NCBI GenBank assembly: GCA_013122435.1
Contig: WYDT01000008.1
Coordinates: 186,001-250,000 of the forward strand
Source: Chloroflexi bacterium AL-N1
GTDB taxonomy: Bacteria > Chloroflexota > Chloroflexia > Chloroflexales > Roseiflexaceae
Direction: 5' to 3'
Length of the DNA stretch: 64,000 bases
A model generated the notes under the pieces. The model was given only the letters and a program-made list of their open reading frames with translations. It did not search any database and was not told the origin of the DNA. The position numbers were made by a program, and so were the translations under genes. Positions 15,381 to 26,032 of the stretch are shown here, piece after piece; the stretch's first letter is position 1; every line of letters begins with the position of its first letter.

Positions 15381-18080
15381 CTATTTTGTCCCCTGTTCAA
15401 TGAGCACCTTCTCAACCTGGCCAAGTGCTTCATCGAGTTTACTGACATTACGTCCACCTGCCTGGGCCATATCAGGGCGTCCACCGCCACCACCACCCAT
15501 AATGGGGGCTAACGACCTTACAATGTTGCCCGCATGATAGCCCTGTGCCAGAAGATCACTCGTGACGACAACCATAAGTTGGGGCTTTTCCTTCAATACT
15601 GTGCCAAGCACAATAATACCAGAACTCAATTTATCACGCAGCCAGTCGCCCATTTCGCGCAACCTGGTTGCATCTGGCACTTCTACACGGGTAGCAAGAT
15701 ACGTTACATCATTCAGCTGTTTTGTGTGACTCAGAAGGCTATCAAGTGAACCACGCATCTGTTGTGCCTGTAGAGCATTGATCTGCTGTTGCTGGTTTTT
15801 TAGCTCCGCAAGCAAGCCATCGATACGCTCAAGTGCCTGAGATGGTACGATATTTAATCGTGCTGCAATATCTTGTAAGGTAGTCGTCTGCATATCGACC
15901 CATGTTTCAGCTTCCAGACCACTCAATGCTTCGATGCGCCGTACACCTGCAGCAACACTGCTCTCACCAATAATACGGAAGTACCCTATCTCACCAGTGC
16001 GCCCCACATGGGTTCCCCCACATAGTTCACGCGAACACTGCTGGGAAGGGGCTGAAGAGGCTGACTCACTCGCAGCACATCCTACAGTAACTATACGCAC
16101 CTCATCAGTATATTTTTCACCGAAGAGAGCAATAGCGCCACGATTAATAGCATCCTGATAATTCGTATTTTCCCAGATTATCGCTGTATCAGCGCGAATC
16201 CAGGCATTGATACGACGCTCAAGTTCTTGAATTTGTTCTGGAGAAACCGCACGCATATGGCTGAAATCAAAGCGCAGGCGATCTGGTGCAACAAGTGAGC
16301 CCGACTGAGCGGCGTGCTCACCCAGCACATCACGCAATGCACGATGCAGGAGATGGGTCGCGGTATGGCTACGCATAATGCTTTGTCGCAGTGCACCATC
16401 AATCTGTGCGATAACCACGGTATCGATAACGATTTCACCCTGTTGAACAGTTCCATAATGAACGGTCACACCGGGGATCGGGCGTTGTGTATCCGTGATC
16501 TGCACCTGACCTGTCGCGTTCACCACTGTGCCTCTGTCCCCAATTTGGCCACCAGACTCAGCATAGAACGGTGTCTCATCAAGCACAATCTGCACCTGCT
16601 GACCTTCACTGGCTGTTTTCACCAGCGTATCATCTACCACAAGCGCCAGCACACGACTTTCACTCTGTTCATACGTATATCCAACAAATGATGTCGGTGG
16701 TAAATCCTGGTTGCTCCAAATCTCAACAGATGCGTTTTGCTTAAAATGTGCCACATCACGTGACTGAATCCGTTGTTCTTCCATAGCAGCTTCGAATCCA
16801 GCCACGTCAACGGAGAGTTGCTGCTCCGAAGCTATTTTTTGCGTCAGATCTAAGGGAAAACCAAAGGTATCTTGCAGACGGAAAGCATCCTCTCCAGAAA
16901 CAACCGTACCCTTGTGCGCTGTCACCTGCTCAATGACCGTGTCAAGACGTGTTAATCCGCTTGAGAGGGTCCGGAGAAATTGACGTTCTTCAATATCGAC
17001 TGTCTCAAGAATAAAATCACGCCGCTGTTGTAACTCAGGATACACAGTACCCATCTGCTCAATGACCGTGTTGGCAACTTCAGACAGAAAGGGGCGCTCA
17101 AAACCGATAGTACGCCCCTGATAGGCGGCACGACGCAAAATACGTCGCAGCACATAGGCACGCCCGTTTTTACCGGGAAGAACACCATCAGCAATTAAAA
17201 AGGCCATAGCGCGGCTGTGGTCTGCAACTGCGCGATAGGGCGCAAAGTGTTCCCGATAATGCACTTCATCACGTCCTAGCAGTTCGATAGTTTTTTTGAT
17301 AATAGGGGTAAAAATATCGGTATCATAATTATTCTTAACATTTTGCAGGACCGAGACAATACGCTCAAAACCCATCCCTGTATCAATAGATGGTCGTGGC
17401 AGCGCAGTAAGTTTGCCATGAGTATCGCTATCATACTGCATAAACACCAGATTCCAAATTTCCATGTAATCTGGATCGTCACTGTTTACTCCAGCAGCCT
17501 GTTGGTTCCTAACATCATCACCACGATAGTAGTGTATTTCGGAACACGGACCACACGGCCCGGTATCACCCATCCTCCAAAAGTTCTCACTTTCACCAAA
17601 GCGCAATATACGATCTGCGGGAGCCCCGACCTGCTGCCACAATGCGATAGCTTCTTCATCAGCAGGTACCTGATCATTGCCTTCAAATACGCTAAACCAC
17701 AGGCGCTCAACCGGTAATTGAAACTCTTCTGTCAAAAGTTTCCATGCTAGTTGAATCGCTTCAGCCTTAAAATAATCACCAAATGAAAAATTTCCCAGCA
17801 TCTCAAAGAAGGTATGGTGTCGCGGAGAAGGGCCGACTTCTTCAAAGTCATTATGCTTTCCAGATACACGCAGGCACTTCTGGGACGATGTAGCACGGGT
17901 ATAGGGCCGTGCCTCTAATCCCAGAAACGTATCTTTGAACGGCACCATACCAGCATTTGTGAAGAGGAGTGTTGGATCGCTAGCTGGGATAAGTGGAGAA
18001 CTTGATACAATCGTATGCTGATGTTTTTCAAAAAATTCCAGATATGTTTGTCGTATATCTGCGCTTGACACATGCTTCAT
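15381..18080 (-). CDS. alaS: Alanyl-tRNA synthetase
   Basis: 899 aa, full length. It charges tRNA-Ala. The N-terminal class II core has FTNAGMVPFKDTFLG and the motif 2 region around RATSSQKCLRVSGKHND. The editing domain carries the zinc motif HxxxH in SHTATHLLH and CxxxH in CGGTH. The C-terminal C-Ala domain ends with IMGGGGGGRPDMAQAGG. ATG 18080 was chosen over an upstream in-frame start because MKHVSSADIRQTYLEFF is the normal beginning and AAAGGA precedes it. Confidence 0.97.
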   Translation of the reverse strand: MKHVSSADIRQTYLEFFEKHQHTIVSSSPLIPASDPTLLFTNAGMVPFKDTFLGLEARPYTRATSSQKCLRVSGKHNDFEEVGPSPRHHTFFEMLGNFSFGDYFKAEAIQLAWKLLTEEFQLPVERLWFSVFEGNDQVPADEEAIALWQQVGAPADRILRFGESENFWRMGDTGPCGPCSEIHYYRGDDVRNQQAAGVNSDDPDYMEIWNLVFMQYDSDTHGKLTALPRPSIDTGMGFERIVSVLQNVKNNYDTDIFTPIIKKTIELLGRDEVHYREHFAPYRAVADHSRAMAFLIADGVLPGKNGRAYVLRRILRRAAYQGRTIGFERPFLSEVANTVIEQMGTVYPELQQRRDFILETVDIEERQFLRTLSSGLTRLDTVIEQVTAHKGTVVSGEDAFRLQDTFGFPLDLTQKIASEQQLSVDVAGFEAAMEEQRIQSRDVAHFKQNASVEIWSNQDLPPTSFVGYTYEQSESRVLALVVDDTLVKTASEGQQVQIVLDETPFYAESGGQIGDRGTVVNATGQVQITDTQRPIPGVTVHYGTVQQGEIVIDTVVIAQIDGALRQSIMRSHTATHLLHRALRDVLGEHAAQSGSLVAPDRLRFDFSHMRAVSPEQIQELERRINAWIRADTAIIWENTNYQDAINRGAIALFGEKYTDEVRIVTVGCAASESASSAPSQQCSRELCGGTHVGRTGEIGYFRIIGESSVAAGVRRIEALSGLEAETWVDMQTTTLQDIAARLNIVPSQALERIDGLLAELKNQQQQINALQAQQMRGSLDSLLSHTKQLNDVTYLATRVEVPDATRLREMGDWLRDKLSSGIIVLGTVLKEKPQLMVVVTSDLLAQGYHAGNIVRSLAPIMGGGGGGRPDMAQAGGRNVSKLDEALGQVEKVLIEQGTK

Positions 18081-18130
18081 GGCATTGCAATCCTTTGATA
18101 GCCTGCTGAATGTTCGTGAACACAATGACA

Positions 18131-18159
18131 ATTATATGGTATAAAATATGTTATAGTAA
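18131..18159 (-). promoter_or_regulatory. Possible alaS promoter
   Basis: On the minus strand, TTACTA (complement of 18154-18159), 17-base spacer, TATAAT (complement of 18131-18136). It lies about 50 bp before the alaS start. The -10 is perfect, the -35 weak. Confidence 0.45.
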
Positions 18160-18425
18160 GAAAGAATCACGATATATGCTGTCGCGCCTGTGGCATTGTA
18201 CGCCATTGGCTATACAACCGTCAACTGTTTCGCTACCCTGTAACGCACTTTCGAAACATCCATCTTTGTCACATTATTTACAAATAGCAAGCAGTTCGTT
18301 TTATAAATACACCCACCTTTCACTTAAAAATCAGTTAATTGTCAACCCTTGGAAGCGGGGATCCATAGGGTGAATATGGCAACATACTGTGGAAAAACAC
18401 ACGACTCGCCAGATCTTGACAAATA

Positions 18426-18434
18426 TGCTATACT
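18426..18434 (+). promoter_or_regulatory. Extended -10 promoter upstream of rho
   Basis: TGcTATACT. A TTGACA at 18416-18421 is only 7 bases away and cannot be its -35. It would give a leader of over 400 bases for rho. Confidence 0.4.
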
Positions 18435-18869
18435 GTGCAAACGAACGAGGCGCTGTTACATACATCCTCATGTTGTTCGTGCTGATGTTACTACCCCGTT
18501 CTGTTGCGAAGGAACAGTCCCCATATCAAGCATGTAGTGTGGCATTGACTGCTTTTAGAAGCAGATTAAGATATGCGTATATATATATGGTTTAGACCTC
18601 AATCATGGTTTGCAATCCACAAAGAACCTCGAATACGTTGCAGCAGGATCTTTCTCTAGATCTATGCCGTATACGTATATGTTGATATATTCCCCACTAT
18701 TGCTGGAGATATGCAAGTGAGAGTTCAATGTCGGATTTACTATAAGGAATAATAGATTTTTATGAAAGGGCTGGCGTTAGTAAACGCTGGCAGGGAGTTA
18801 TGTGTGTTAAATACAAAAAGGCACAACCAAAATGCACAAATGAATGCTGGTGATGTTAAGGAGAGCTCC

Positions 18870-20120
18870 GTGATTAATGTAACCGATTTAGAAACCAAGA
18901 CACTGAACGATTTACGCGAATTGGCGCGTACCAGTGGAATTACGGGCGTCAGTAGTCTCAAAAAGCAAGATCTCATTCTCAAACTGATTCAAGCACAATC
19001 CGAAGAAGCAGGACACACTTTTAGCGACGGTATTCTCGATATTGTGTCGGATGGATTCGGTTTTTTGCGTGGAGAACGCATGTTGCCTGGCTCCAGTGAT
19101 GTCTATGTGTCACAATCACAAATTCGTCGTTTTGGCCTACGAACAGGTGATAGAGTCTGGGGACAAATTCGCCCCCCCAAAGAAAGTGAACGGTACTACT
19201 CACTCCTACGCGTTGAGCTAATCAATGGCATTGACCCGGAGACCGCCCGCAAACGTCCACACTTTGATCAACTTACACCAATCTTCCCCAACCACCAGAT
19301 CAAGTTAGAAACAGAGGAAAAAATCCTCTCGACACGCATGGTTGATCTCATTGCACCAATCGGATGTGGGCAACGTGGGCTGATTGTATCACCACCTAAA
19401 GCTGGTAAAACTATGCTGCTAAAGGCTATTGCCAACGGTGTCACGGCCAATCACAATGATATCAGTCTTATGGTCTTGCTGATCGGTGAGCGTCCAGAGG
19501 AAGTTACTGACATGCGACGTTCAGTACGCGGGGAAGTCATCTCATCTACATTTGATGAACCTGTCGAAGACCATACAAAAGTAGCGGAAATGACGCTAGA
19601 GCGAGCCAAACGTCTTGTTGAAAGTGGGCAAGATGTGGTCATTCTGATGGATTCCATTACGCGTCTCGCCCGTGCCTACAACCTGGATATGCCCCCCAGT
19701 GGACGAACACTGTCCGGTGGTATTGATCCGGTAGCCCTTTACCCCCCCAAACGTTTCTTTGGAGCAGCTCGCAATATCGAGAATGGCGGTTCTCTGACCA
19801 TTATTGCGACATGTCTGGTTGACACCGGCAGCCGCATGGATGATGTCATCTATGAAGAGTTCAAGGGAACCGGTAACATGGAATTGCACTTAGATCGCCG
19901 ACTTTCAGAGAAGCGTGTCTGGCCTGCGATTGATATCACACGTAGCAGCACACGTCGCGAAGAAATATTGCTCGGGCCAGATAATTTACGACAAGTTTGG
20001 ACCCTGCGACGTATGGTGACGATGCTTGGAGAAAACGAGGGCACGGAGTTAATGTTAACGCGTATGGCAAAGACCCGCGATAATAGTGAATTCCTGGCAA
20101 CCTTAAATAAATCCAACTAA
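18870..20120 (+). CDS. rho: Transcription termination factor Rho
   Basis: 416 aa. Hexameric RNA helicase that ends transcription at unstructured C-rich RNA. In order: an N-terminal SAP-like helix bundle ([19 protein letters not shown]...[11 protein letters not shown]), a cold-shock RNA-binding domain ([22 protein letters not shown]), then the ATPase with Walker [12 protein letters not shown], Walker [17 protein letters not shown] and the Q/R-loop [14 protein letters not shown] 18870 is chosen because TTAAGGAG lies 6 bases upstream and [12 protein letters not shown] is the family start. Confidence 0.96.
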   Translation: MINVTDLETKTLNDLRELARTSGITGVSSLKKQDLILKLIQAQSEEAGHTFSDGILDIVSDGFGFLRGERMLPGSSDVYVSQSQIRRFGLRTGDRVWGQIRPPKESERYYSLLRVELINGIDPETARKRPHFDQLTPIFPNHQIKLETEEKILSTRMVDLIAPIGCGQRGLIVSPPKAGKTMLLKAIANGVTANHNDISLMVLLIGERPEEVTDMRRSVRGEVISSTFDEPVEDHTKVAEMTLERAKRLVESGQDVVILMDSITRLARAYNLDMPPSGRTLSGGIDPVALYPPKRFFGAARNIENGGSLTIIATCLVDTGSRMDDVIYEEFKGTGNMELHLDRRLSEKRVWPAIDITRSSTRREEILLGPDNLRQVWTLRRMVTMLGENEGTELMLTRMAKTRDNSEFLATLNKSN

Positions 20121-20309
20121 TATTTATCTGTTTGTATCTTTAAATTAGAAAGCTACATGACTATAGCTCGTTTTCCCAGCTTATCACTGAGGAGATTAGT
20201 TATAGTATGCCAAAAGCATTGTGCCTGGTATGCAGTTAAGATTAACTGAGATTAATCACGTTGCAACGACTTTGTACAATTGCACGTATATACATATGAT
20301 AAAAGTGTT

Positions 20310-20318
20310 TGATATAAT
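20310..20318 (+). promoter_or_regulatory. Extended -10 promoter of the AIM24 gene
   Basis: TGaTATAAT, 44 bp before the start codon, with no clear -35. It lies in the 241-bp gap after rho, which has no obvious terminator. Confidence 0.5.
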
Positions 20319-20361
20319 CTCATTTGCTTGAACTACATCTCAACATTAATGAGGAGGTACA

Positions 20362-21189
20362 ATGACTGATTACAATGAGTATAGCAGCCAGCCCGGGGAA
20401 CGTATTGACCTTCCAGACCCACAGATAGTACAGTCCGGTACTGGCCACAGTGGGATGAACTATCAGATTGTTGGCACAACTATGCAGGCAGCCGTGATTC
20501 AACTTAATCCAGGGCAGACTCTTTACTCTGAGTCAGGTGGTATGTCCTGGATGAGCGGAAATGTCGATTATAGTACAACAACGGGGGGGGGTGGACTAGG
20601 TGGTATTTTCAAGCGTGCCATCTCAGGAGAGTCGCTCTTTATTGTTGAATATACATGCTCAGGTGTTCAGGGATTGGTCGCATTCGCCAGCGAATTCCCT
20701 GGAAAAATCGTTCCACTGCACCTAGGAGAAGGTCAACAGGTCATTGCCCAGAAGGACGCCTTCATGTGTGCTGAAAAATCAGTCAACCTGGAGATGCACT
20801 TCCGACGCAAACTAGGGTCTGGTTTTTTTGGTGGTGAGGGCTTCATCATGCAAAAACTCACGGGGCCGGGCGTTGCTTTTGTCGAGATGGATGGTGAAAT
20901 CGTTGAATACACGCTCCAGGCTGGTCAGGTGTTGAAAGTAGATACAGGCCATGTCGCAATGTATGAGCCATCAGTAGATTTTGATATTGAGATGGTACGT
21001 GGCTTTAGAAATATCCTCTTTGGTGGTGAAGGTCTCTTCCTGGCAACGCTGAGAGGTCCAGGGAGAGTGTGGCTCCAAACAATGCCAGCCATGAAATTAG
21101 CCAAGAAGGTTATGCAATTTGCACCTTCTAGTGGTGATTCTGGTGGAAGCGGGGGCATTAATTTAGGAAACTTGCTGAATAATGATTGA
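20362..21189 (+). CDS. TIGR00266 / AIM24 family protein
   Basis: 275 aa, made of repeating beta-strand, Gly-rich modules ([39 protein letters not shown]) as in the double-stranded beta-helix-like AIM24 family. The bacterial function is not established; the yeast relative affects mitochondrial membrane organisation. There is no signal peptide. The start has GAGGAGG upstream, and a strong terminator follows, so it is a single-gene transcript. Confidence 0.85.
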   Translation: MTDYNEYSSQPGERIDLPDPQIVQSGTGHSGMNYQIVGTTMQAAVIQLNPGQTLYSESGGMSWMSGNVDYSTTTGGGGLGGIFKRAISGESLFIVEYTCSGVQGLVAFASEFPGKIVPLHLGEGQQVIAQKDAFMCAEKSVNLEMHFRRKLGSGFFGGEGFIMQKLTGPGVAFVEMDGEIVEYTLQAGQVLKVDTGHVAMYEPSVDFDIEMVRGFRNILFGGEGLFLATLRGPGRVWLQTMPAMKLAKKVMQFAPSSGDSGGSGGINLGNLLNND

Positions 21190-21215
21190 TACACCTCTGT
21201 AGGGAATATAGTGCG

Positions 21216-21257
21216 AAAGGGAAGTTTTCTTGTTGCCATTTGAAACTTCCCTTTTTT
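21216..21257 (+). terminator. Intrinsic terminator after the AIM24 gene
   Basis: Stem AAAGGGAAGTTT / AAACTTCCCTTT (12 bp) with a 15-base loop, then a T-run (TTTTTTATTTTT). Confidence 0.85.
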
Positions 21258-21507
21258 ATTTTTGACATGTATCTGTGCCATCTCGTTTTACGATGATATG
21301 CTTATGAACCATACTCATCAACACTTGAACCATGGATAGGCAGTCTTAAATGGGTGTGGTACAATAGCAACGATGTAGAGTAGCGTCGATGTATATGGAC
21401 TTAAACAACACATGTTTTCGTTGTAGTGTCTATCAAGAGCGTACTATGTTGTTTTGTTCCATGTATAATCTGTCGTGGTCCAGCTCTGTAACTGAGGAGT
21501 AATACCT
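21258..21507 (+). other. Intergenic region with FHA-operon promoter
   Basis: 250 bp without a gene. An extended -10, TGgTACAAT, lies at 21357-21365, about 140 bp before the first FHA gene. Nothing else is recognisable. Confidence 0.45.
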
Positions 21508-22230
21508 GTGTCTGCACTGTCCCGCTTTGAGTCGTTTATGGAGAATATTGTTGAGGGATCGGTAGCGCGTCTCTTTCGCAGCCCAGTCCAACCCTCTGAA
21601 ATTGCGAAGCGACTTGAACGAGCAATGGAAACACAACAGATGATTAGTGTTCGGCGTGTCATTGTACCCAATATCTATCGCGCCTATCTTAACCCACAAG
21701 ATCTTGCAGCTTTCCAAAATGTGCGCGCCGAAATGGAGCGCGAAATGGCGACCTATCTTGCCGATCTGGCAAAAGAGCGTGGGTTTACGATGTTGGAATA
21801 TCCGCAGGTTGAATTGACTGCAGACGCTGGCGTGTCACGGCACGGGATTCAAGTGACTGCGGAAACAAGCAGTGCGCCACCGCCAACAAATGCTGGTGGC
21901 AAAACTGAGATTATCCAAAAATCAACACCAGATGCACCACAACCGCGTGCACGTTTATTGCTTAAAACAGCTACGGGCACACATACCATTCCGCTGGAAA
22001 GCACATTGTTAAGTGTTGGTCGCGGGCTCAACAATGACATTATTCTGGAGGACACACGGGTTTCACGCAACCACGCACAACTACAGTATCGCGCACGGCG
22101 TTTCTGGCTAACCGATCTCGGCTCAACGAATGGGACATACGTAAACACTGAACCAGTTCAAGAACAAGCGATTCAGGAAGGTGATACCATCTCACTCGGT
22201 GGTCTTGAACTTACCTTTAAGGAATCCTGA
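21508..22230 (+). CDS. FHA-domain protein with DUF3662 N-terminus (FhaA-like)
   Basis: 240 aa. The N-terminal ~120 residues (FESFMENIVEGSVARLFRSPVQPSEIAKRLERAME...) match the DUF3662 domain of actinobacterial FhaA. A short linker leads to a C-terminal FHA domain (about 150-240) with the phosphothreonine-binding signature GRGLNNDIILEDTRVSRNHAQL and LGSTNGTYVN. FHA domains bind phosphothreonine peptides, so it probably reads a Ser/Thr kinase signal, perhaps in envelope or division control as in actinobacteria; no kinase is in the window. The start is GTG 21508 with GAGGAG upstream. Confidence 0.85.
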   Translation: MSALSRFESFMENIVEGSVARLFRSPVQPSEIAKRLERAMETQQMISVRRVIVPNIYRAYLNPQDLAAFQNVRAEMEREMATYLADLAKERGFTMLEYPQVELTADAGVSRHGIQVTAETSSAPPPTNAGGKTEIIQKSTPDAPQPRARLLLKTATGTHTIPLESTLLSVGRGLNNDIILEDTRVSRNHAQLQYRARRFWLTDLGSTNGTYVNTEPVQEQAIQEGDTISLGGLELTFKES

Positions 22231-22255
22231 TTGCATCATTGGTGCTATAAAATCC

Positions 22256-22714
22256 ATGGTTGATATTTTTAATCAAGTTGGGGGCATTGCCATTCTGTTG
22301 CTACGTATCTCAGTTGTGGCATTGCTCTATTTCTTCCTTTGGCAAGTGTTACGCTTTGTCATACGAGATTTACGCTTAAGTGGACAACGAGCGACTACCA
22401 CTGGTCAAAGCCCGTATGGACAACTCCTTGTCATACGCGCAGGGCAAAGTGGGGTCTCCGTTGGGAAAAGCTTTCCGCTTGGCCCCAGTAATATTATTGG
22501 ACGCAGTATGGAGCATTGTGAGGTTGCCCTCAACGATTCGTTCCTCTCTGCTCAACACGCACGGCTAGAGATGCAGGGTGATACCTGGATGCTTGAGGAT
22601 TTGAAGAGCACTAATGGCACCTTCCTGAACGATATGGAGGTCCGTAGCCCTTCGGCTGTAGAAGAAGATGATATTATTCGGATAGGGCGAGTCGAACTAC
22701 GTCTGATCGCCTGA
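22256..22714 (+). CDS. Membrane-anchored FHA-domain protein (FhaB-like)
   Basis: 152 aa. One N-terminal transmembrane helix (about 10-32: GGIAILLLRISVVALLYFFLW), then a cytoplasmic FHA domain with GRSMEHCEVALNDSFLSAQHARL and LKSTNGTFLND. It is 26 bp after the FhaA-like gene, and this pair is typical of Gram-positive and Chloroflexota genomes. ATG 22256 is chosen because it leaves the helix near the N-terminus; no good ribosome site is visible, so translation may depend on the gene before. Confidence 0.8.
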   Translation: MVDIFNQVGGIAILLLRISVVALLYFFLWQVLRFVIRDLRLSGQRATTTGQSPYGQLLVIRAGQSGVSVGKSFPLGPSNIIGRSMEHCEVALNDSFLSAQHARLEMQGDTWMLEDLKSTNGTFLNDMEVRSPSAVEEDDIIRIGRVELRLIA

Positions 22715-22914
22715 TACACAGACGATTTTTGTTATATTACACCTATTACCGCATCAATGATCCTGTGGATTTGCATCTCTGGAAAGCCTGGTGTCTTCAG
22801 CATGTGCGTTATGGCTGCTATGGTATTTATTCAATTCAGCTAAAATTTGCACACATCTAAATGTCTATATCCCCCTTTACATTCATTCTCCACCGCTATC
22901 GCAACGAATATTGT

Positions 22915-22944
22915 TTGGACGCCTGAATCGGAATGTGATATAAT
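22915..22944 (+). promoter_or_regulatory. Promoter of the nuo (complex I) operon
   Basis: TTGGAC (22915-22920), 18-base spacer, TATAAT (22939-22944) with an extended TG (TGaTATAAT). The leader to nuoA is about 170 bases. Confidence 0.7.
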
Positions 22945-23039
22945 ACTCAAAGTCAAGTTTCACTATGGAATAACCCGATAACGGGGCTGTTATGGGACAC
23001 CTGTGTGACGCGCACATGGTAACGCGCCACAATACCCTG

Positions 23040-23085
23040 GGGCATCTATCCGCTTTCGTTTAAGATAAGCGTTTAACTGATGCCC
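23040..23085 (+). promoter_or_regulatory. Structured hairpin in the nuo leader
   Basis: Outer stem GGGCATC (23040-23046)/GATGCCC (23079-23085), inner stem CGCTT/AAGCG. It ends 34 bases before nuoA and is followed by TATTGTGTTT, so it could act as an attenuator or an mRNA-stabilising structure. No function is demonstrated. Confidence 0.4.
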
Positions 23086-23119
23086 TATTGTGTTTCAGTA
23101 CTTGAAGGAGTCCAAATCT

Positions 23120-23476
23120 ATGCTCGATAACTATGCTTTTATCGGTATTTTCTTTGTGGCAGCCGTTGTTTTTCCCCTCGTTCCACTGGTAGCCGCATAT
23201 TTTTTAAGCCCTAAACACCCTACCGAGACCAAACTCGACACTTATGAATGTGGATTAGAAGCCATTGGCGATATTCGAGTCCAATTTAAAGTGCAATACT
23301 ACCTGTATGCACTGGCATTCGTCATTTTTGACATTGAGGTAGTATTCTTGTATCCCTGGGCCGTAGCGTTTAACCAACTTGGCCTCTTTGCCCTCATCGA
23401 AATGGGCATCTTCCTCATTATTCTATCCTTCGGGCTAGTGTATATCTGGAAGAAGGGTGCACTTGAATGGGTTTAA
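23120..23476 (+). CDS. nuoA: NADH-quinone oxidoreductase subunit A
   Basis: 118 aa with three transmembrane helices. The loop [35 protein letters not shown] sequence (conserved Cys near the quinone site) and the [12 protein letters not shown] motif are diagnostic. Membrane arm of complex I, at the interface with the peripheral arm. ATG 23120 has GAAGGAG upstream. First gene of an eleven-gene operon. Confidence 0.95.
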   Translation: MLDNYAFIGIFFVAAVVFPLVPLVAAYFLSPKHPTETKLDTYECGLEAIGDIRVQFKVQYYLYALAFVIFDIEVVFLYPWAVAFNQLGLFALIEMGIFLIILSFGLVYIWKKGALEWV

Positions 23477-23491
23477 GTGAGAGGCATTACA

Positions 23492-24286
23492 ATGAGCAAC
23501 ATAGACAATACACAGTTAGAACTTGAAAAACAGGGGATCTTTATCAGCAATGTTAATCGACTTTATAACTGGGGACGTCGATCATCACTATGGCCACTAT
23601 CTTTCGGGCTGGCGTGTTGTGCGATTGAAATGATGGCGACTGGGTTGTCTCGCTATGATTTAGCCCGCTTTGGGGCTGAAATGTTTCGCGCATCACCACG
23701 ACAGGCCGACATGATGATTGTCGCAGGGACGGTCACCAAAAAAATGGCACCACAGGTGGTGCGTCTCTACAATCAGATGCCTGAACCACGGTATGTGATA
23801 TCTATGGGAGCATGTGCAACGTCAGGTGGCCCATTTCGTGATGGGTACAATGTATTGCGCGGTATCGACCTCTTTATTCCCGTTGATGTGTACATTCCTG
23901 GGTGTCCTCCACGACCAGAAGCCCTGCTCCATGCTTTGATGACGCTCCAGGAGCAAATCGATAAACAGACCCTTAGTAAAGTTCGCTGGTACGGTAATCG
24001 TAAAAGTCAAGAATTTCCCGTTCCTACCTATGGCAAACGTGGATTAGATGTCAACGGCGAACTAGCCGATCCGGTCGGTGGTTTGCCCCTGGTGAGCCCA
24101 TTCAGTTCTCCCGAAGCAGGCGAGACACGTACCGGGGCAATTGAGCATCCACAGACAGAGCGCTACTTCCCCATTATGGATGAGACCGTGGAACTTGAGG
24201 GTCCCCGTAAGGCGAAGGGGATGTCGCCAGAGATTGCGGCAAACGATTTGAAGCGCAAATCAGAACCGGAGGCCAGCGGTGGGTAG
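23492..24286 (+). CDS. nuoB: NADH-quinone oxidoreductase subunit B, with long C-terminal extension
   Basis: 264 aa. The first ~165 residues are a complete NuoB that holds cluster N2: [26 protein letters not shown] and [13 protein letters not shown] supply the four cysteines. It passes electrons to quinone. The remaining ~95 residues (from about [16 protein letters not shown] onward) are polar and charged and are absent from short bacterial NuoB proteins. ATG 23492 is 15 bp after nuoA with GAGAGG upstream. The stop overlaps the nuoC start. Confidence 0.94.
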   Translation: MSNIDNTQLELEKQGIFISNVNRLYNWGRRSSLWPLSFGLACCAIEMMATGLSRYDLARFGAEMFRASPRQADMMIVAGTVTKKMAPQVVRLYNQMPEPRYVISMGACATSGGPFRDGYNVLRGIDLFIPVDVYIPGCPPRPEALLHALMTLQEQIDKQTLSKVRWYGNRKSQEFPVPTYGKRGLDVNGELADPVGGLPLVSPFSSPEAGETRTGAIEHPQTERYFPIMDETVELEGPRKAKGMSPEIAANDLKRKSEPEASGG

Positions 24287-24836
24287 TATCAGTACTGAAG
24301 ATTTCAAAACACAATTAGAACGTGATATACCAGGTGCGTTGGTATCTGTGCAACATGTACCACAAAGCCCGAATGGTAAAGAGAAAGCGACTACACCCGC
24401 CAAGGCAAAAGGTGAGAAAGAATCCATCAATCTCCTTGATACCAATGATCCGGTGATACTTGCTGAACGGGTGCCAGATGTTTTGCGCTATATGCGTGAT
24501 ATCCTTGGATATGAGTTTCTCTCTAATCTCACTCCTGTCGACTATCTCACTGACAATGTAATTGAGATTGTCTACCATCTGATGCATCTGGACGGCGGCC
24601 CACCCCTCGTTATCAAAACACGAGTTCCACGCGATAATGCCGTAGTACCATCAATTACACCATTTTGGCCTGGGGCAGACTTACAGGAACGCGAAGCCTA
24701 TGATCTTTTCGGGATTGATTTCCCCGGTCATCCATTCCTTACGCGTGTCTATATGTGGGATGAATTTGAAGGATACCCCATGCGGAAAGATTTTCCGAAA
24801 CAGGGTGATAAATATTTCGAAGATGAGGACGATTAG
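24279..24836 (+). CDS. nuoC: NADH-quinone oxidoreductase subunit C
   Basis: 185 aa. The conserved 30-kDa-subunit core includes [50 protein letters not shown] sequence and a C-terminal YPMRKDFP. Peripheral arm, next to NuoD. The N-terminal ~45 residues are variable. GTG 24279 overlaps the nuoB stop by 8 bp, with GGAGG upstream. Confidence 0.93.
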   Translation: MGSISTEDFKTQLERDIPGALVSVQHVPQSPNGKEKATTPAKAKGEKESINLLDTNDPVILAERVPDVLRYMRDILGYEFLSNLTPVDYLTDNVIEIVYHLMHLDGGPPLVIKTRVPRDNAVVPSITPFWPGADLQEREAYDLFGIDFPGHPFLTRVYMWDEFEGYPMRKDFPKQGDKYFEDEDD

Positions 24837-24907
24837 ACATCAACGATGAAAATAGCGTAACTATAGTCCTGACATCTATTTCGTGGTTGATGATTGCGTA
24901 GGTAATC

Positions 24908-26032
24908 ATGCTGAAGACAGAAGAACTCCAAATTAATATTGGCCCACAACATCCATCAACACATGGTGTGTTCCGTATGATCGTCACGGTTGATGGAGAG
25001 ACGGTTGTTGATCTCAAGCCAGTGTTTGGGTATCTCCACCGGAACCACGAGCAGCTGGCGGAAGTATCAACCTATATTCAGTCAATGCCGTACACAGATC
25101 GGTTGGATTATTTTAACTCGATGGCCAACAATTTTGGCCTGGCTATTGCTGTTGAAAAAATTGCCGGGATTGAGGTGCCCAGACGTGCCGAGTATATTCG
25201 TGTGCTCATGGCAGAACTTACCCGTATCCTCAATCACGCTACGGCTGTCGGGTTTCTGCTCAACGATATGGGGGCCTGGCAAACACCATTAGCCTTTGGT
25301 ATGCGAGAACGTGAAAAAATCCTCGATCTCTTTGAGATGGCCAGTGGCGCGCGGATGATGTGCAACTACTTTCGCTTTGGCGGTGTGTGGCGCGATCTTC
25401 CACCGGACTTTATGCCCATGCTCAAAGATTTAATGATAGGGCTCCCACCGTTTTTTGACGAATTTGAACGCCTGCTAAGTGAAAATGAAATTTTGCTTAC
25501 CCGTTCGGTGAATGTGGGTATTTTGCCAAAAGAAGTAGCCCTATCATATAGTGTGACTGGACCCTTGCTACGCGCATCGGGTATTGCATATGATGTACGC
25601 ACTGCAGAACCATACAGTGTCTATAACGAGTTGGATTTTGACATACCCATCGGCTCAGTCGGGGATGTCTATGATCGCTATCTCGTACGGATCGAAGAGA
25701 TGCGCCAATCATATCGTATTATCCAACAAGTTGTAGAACGTCTTCCCGACTTAAACGACGGGCATATCACCAAATCCATGGCAAATATTGGGAAGCAAAA
25801 AGCCTTGAAGCCACCTGCTGGCGACGGCTACGGACGGGTAGAGTCGCCCAAGGGGGAATTAGGCTTTTATCTTGTGAGCGATGGCTCAGACAAACCCTAT
25901 CGCTACAAAGTGCGCGCACCCTCTTTTATTAATGTTACACCACTTGGAGATATGAGTCGTGGACACAAAGTTGCCGATATTGTTGTTATACTTGGTAGCA
26001 TCGATATTGTTATGGGAGAGGTAGACCGATGA
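24908..26032 (+). CDS. nuoD: NADH-quinone oxidoreductase subunit D
   Basis: 374 aa. A 49-kDa subunit, related to the large subunit of NiFe hydrogenases, forming the quinone pocket with NuoB. Signatures: [15 protein letters not shown] at the N-terminus (conserved His residues of the quinone site), [12 protein letters not shown], and MGEVDR at the C-terminus. NuoC and NuoD are separate genes here, not fused as in E. coli. The stop overlaps nuoI (ATGA). Confidence 0.95.
   Translation: MLKTEELQINIGPQHPSTHGVFRMIVTVDGETVVDLKPVFGYLHRNHEQLAEVSTYIQSMPYTDRLDYFNSMANNFGLAIAVEKIAGIEVPRRAEYIRVLMAELTRILNHATAVGFLLNDMGAWQTPLAFGMREREKILDLFEMASGARMMCNYFRFGGVWRDLPPDFMPMLKDLMIGLPPFFDEFERLLSENEILLTRSVNVGILPKEVALSYSVTGPLLRASGIAYDVRTAEPYSVYNELDFDIPIGSVGDVYDRYLVRIEEMRQSYRIIQQVVERLPDLNDGHITKSMANIGKQKALKPPAGDGYGRVESPKGELGFYLVSDGSDKPYRYKVRAPSFINVTPLGDMSRGHKVADIVVILGSIDIVMGEVDR

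Larger units (their letters stand above)
18081..18869. other. Divergent alaS-rho intergenic region and rho leader
   Basis: 789 bp with no convincing gene. It holds the alaS promoter near 18131-18159 (minus), an extended -10 at 18426-18434 (plus), a second possible plus-strand promoter TTGACT (18545) with TAAGAT (18567), and a small hairpin CTGCTT/AAGCAG at 18549-18564. A long AT-rich leader follows before rho. Long leaders are common for rho because the protein autoregulates, but no specific attenuator is seen. The in-frame ATG at 18762 lacks a ribosome site and family similarity. Confidence 0.6.
22715..23119 (+). other. nuo operon upstream region
   Basis: 405 bp without a gene. It contains the nuo promoter (22915-22944) and a structured leader (23040-23085). 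No terminator for the FHA pair is obvious. Confidence 0.5.

Noticed and set aside
18762..18869. N-terminal extension of Rho from ATG 18762
   Set aside because: No ribosome site and no similarity to Rho; GTG 18870 has AAGGAG at proper spacing.
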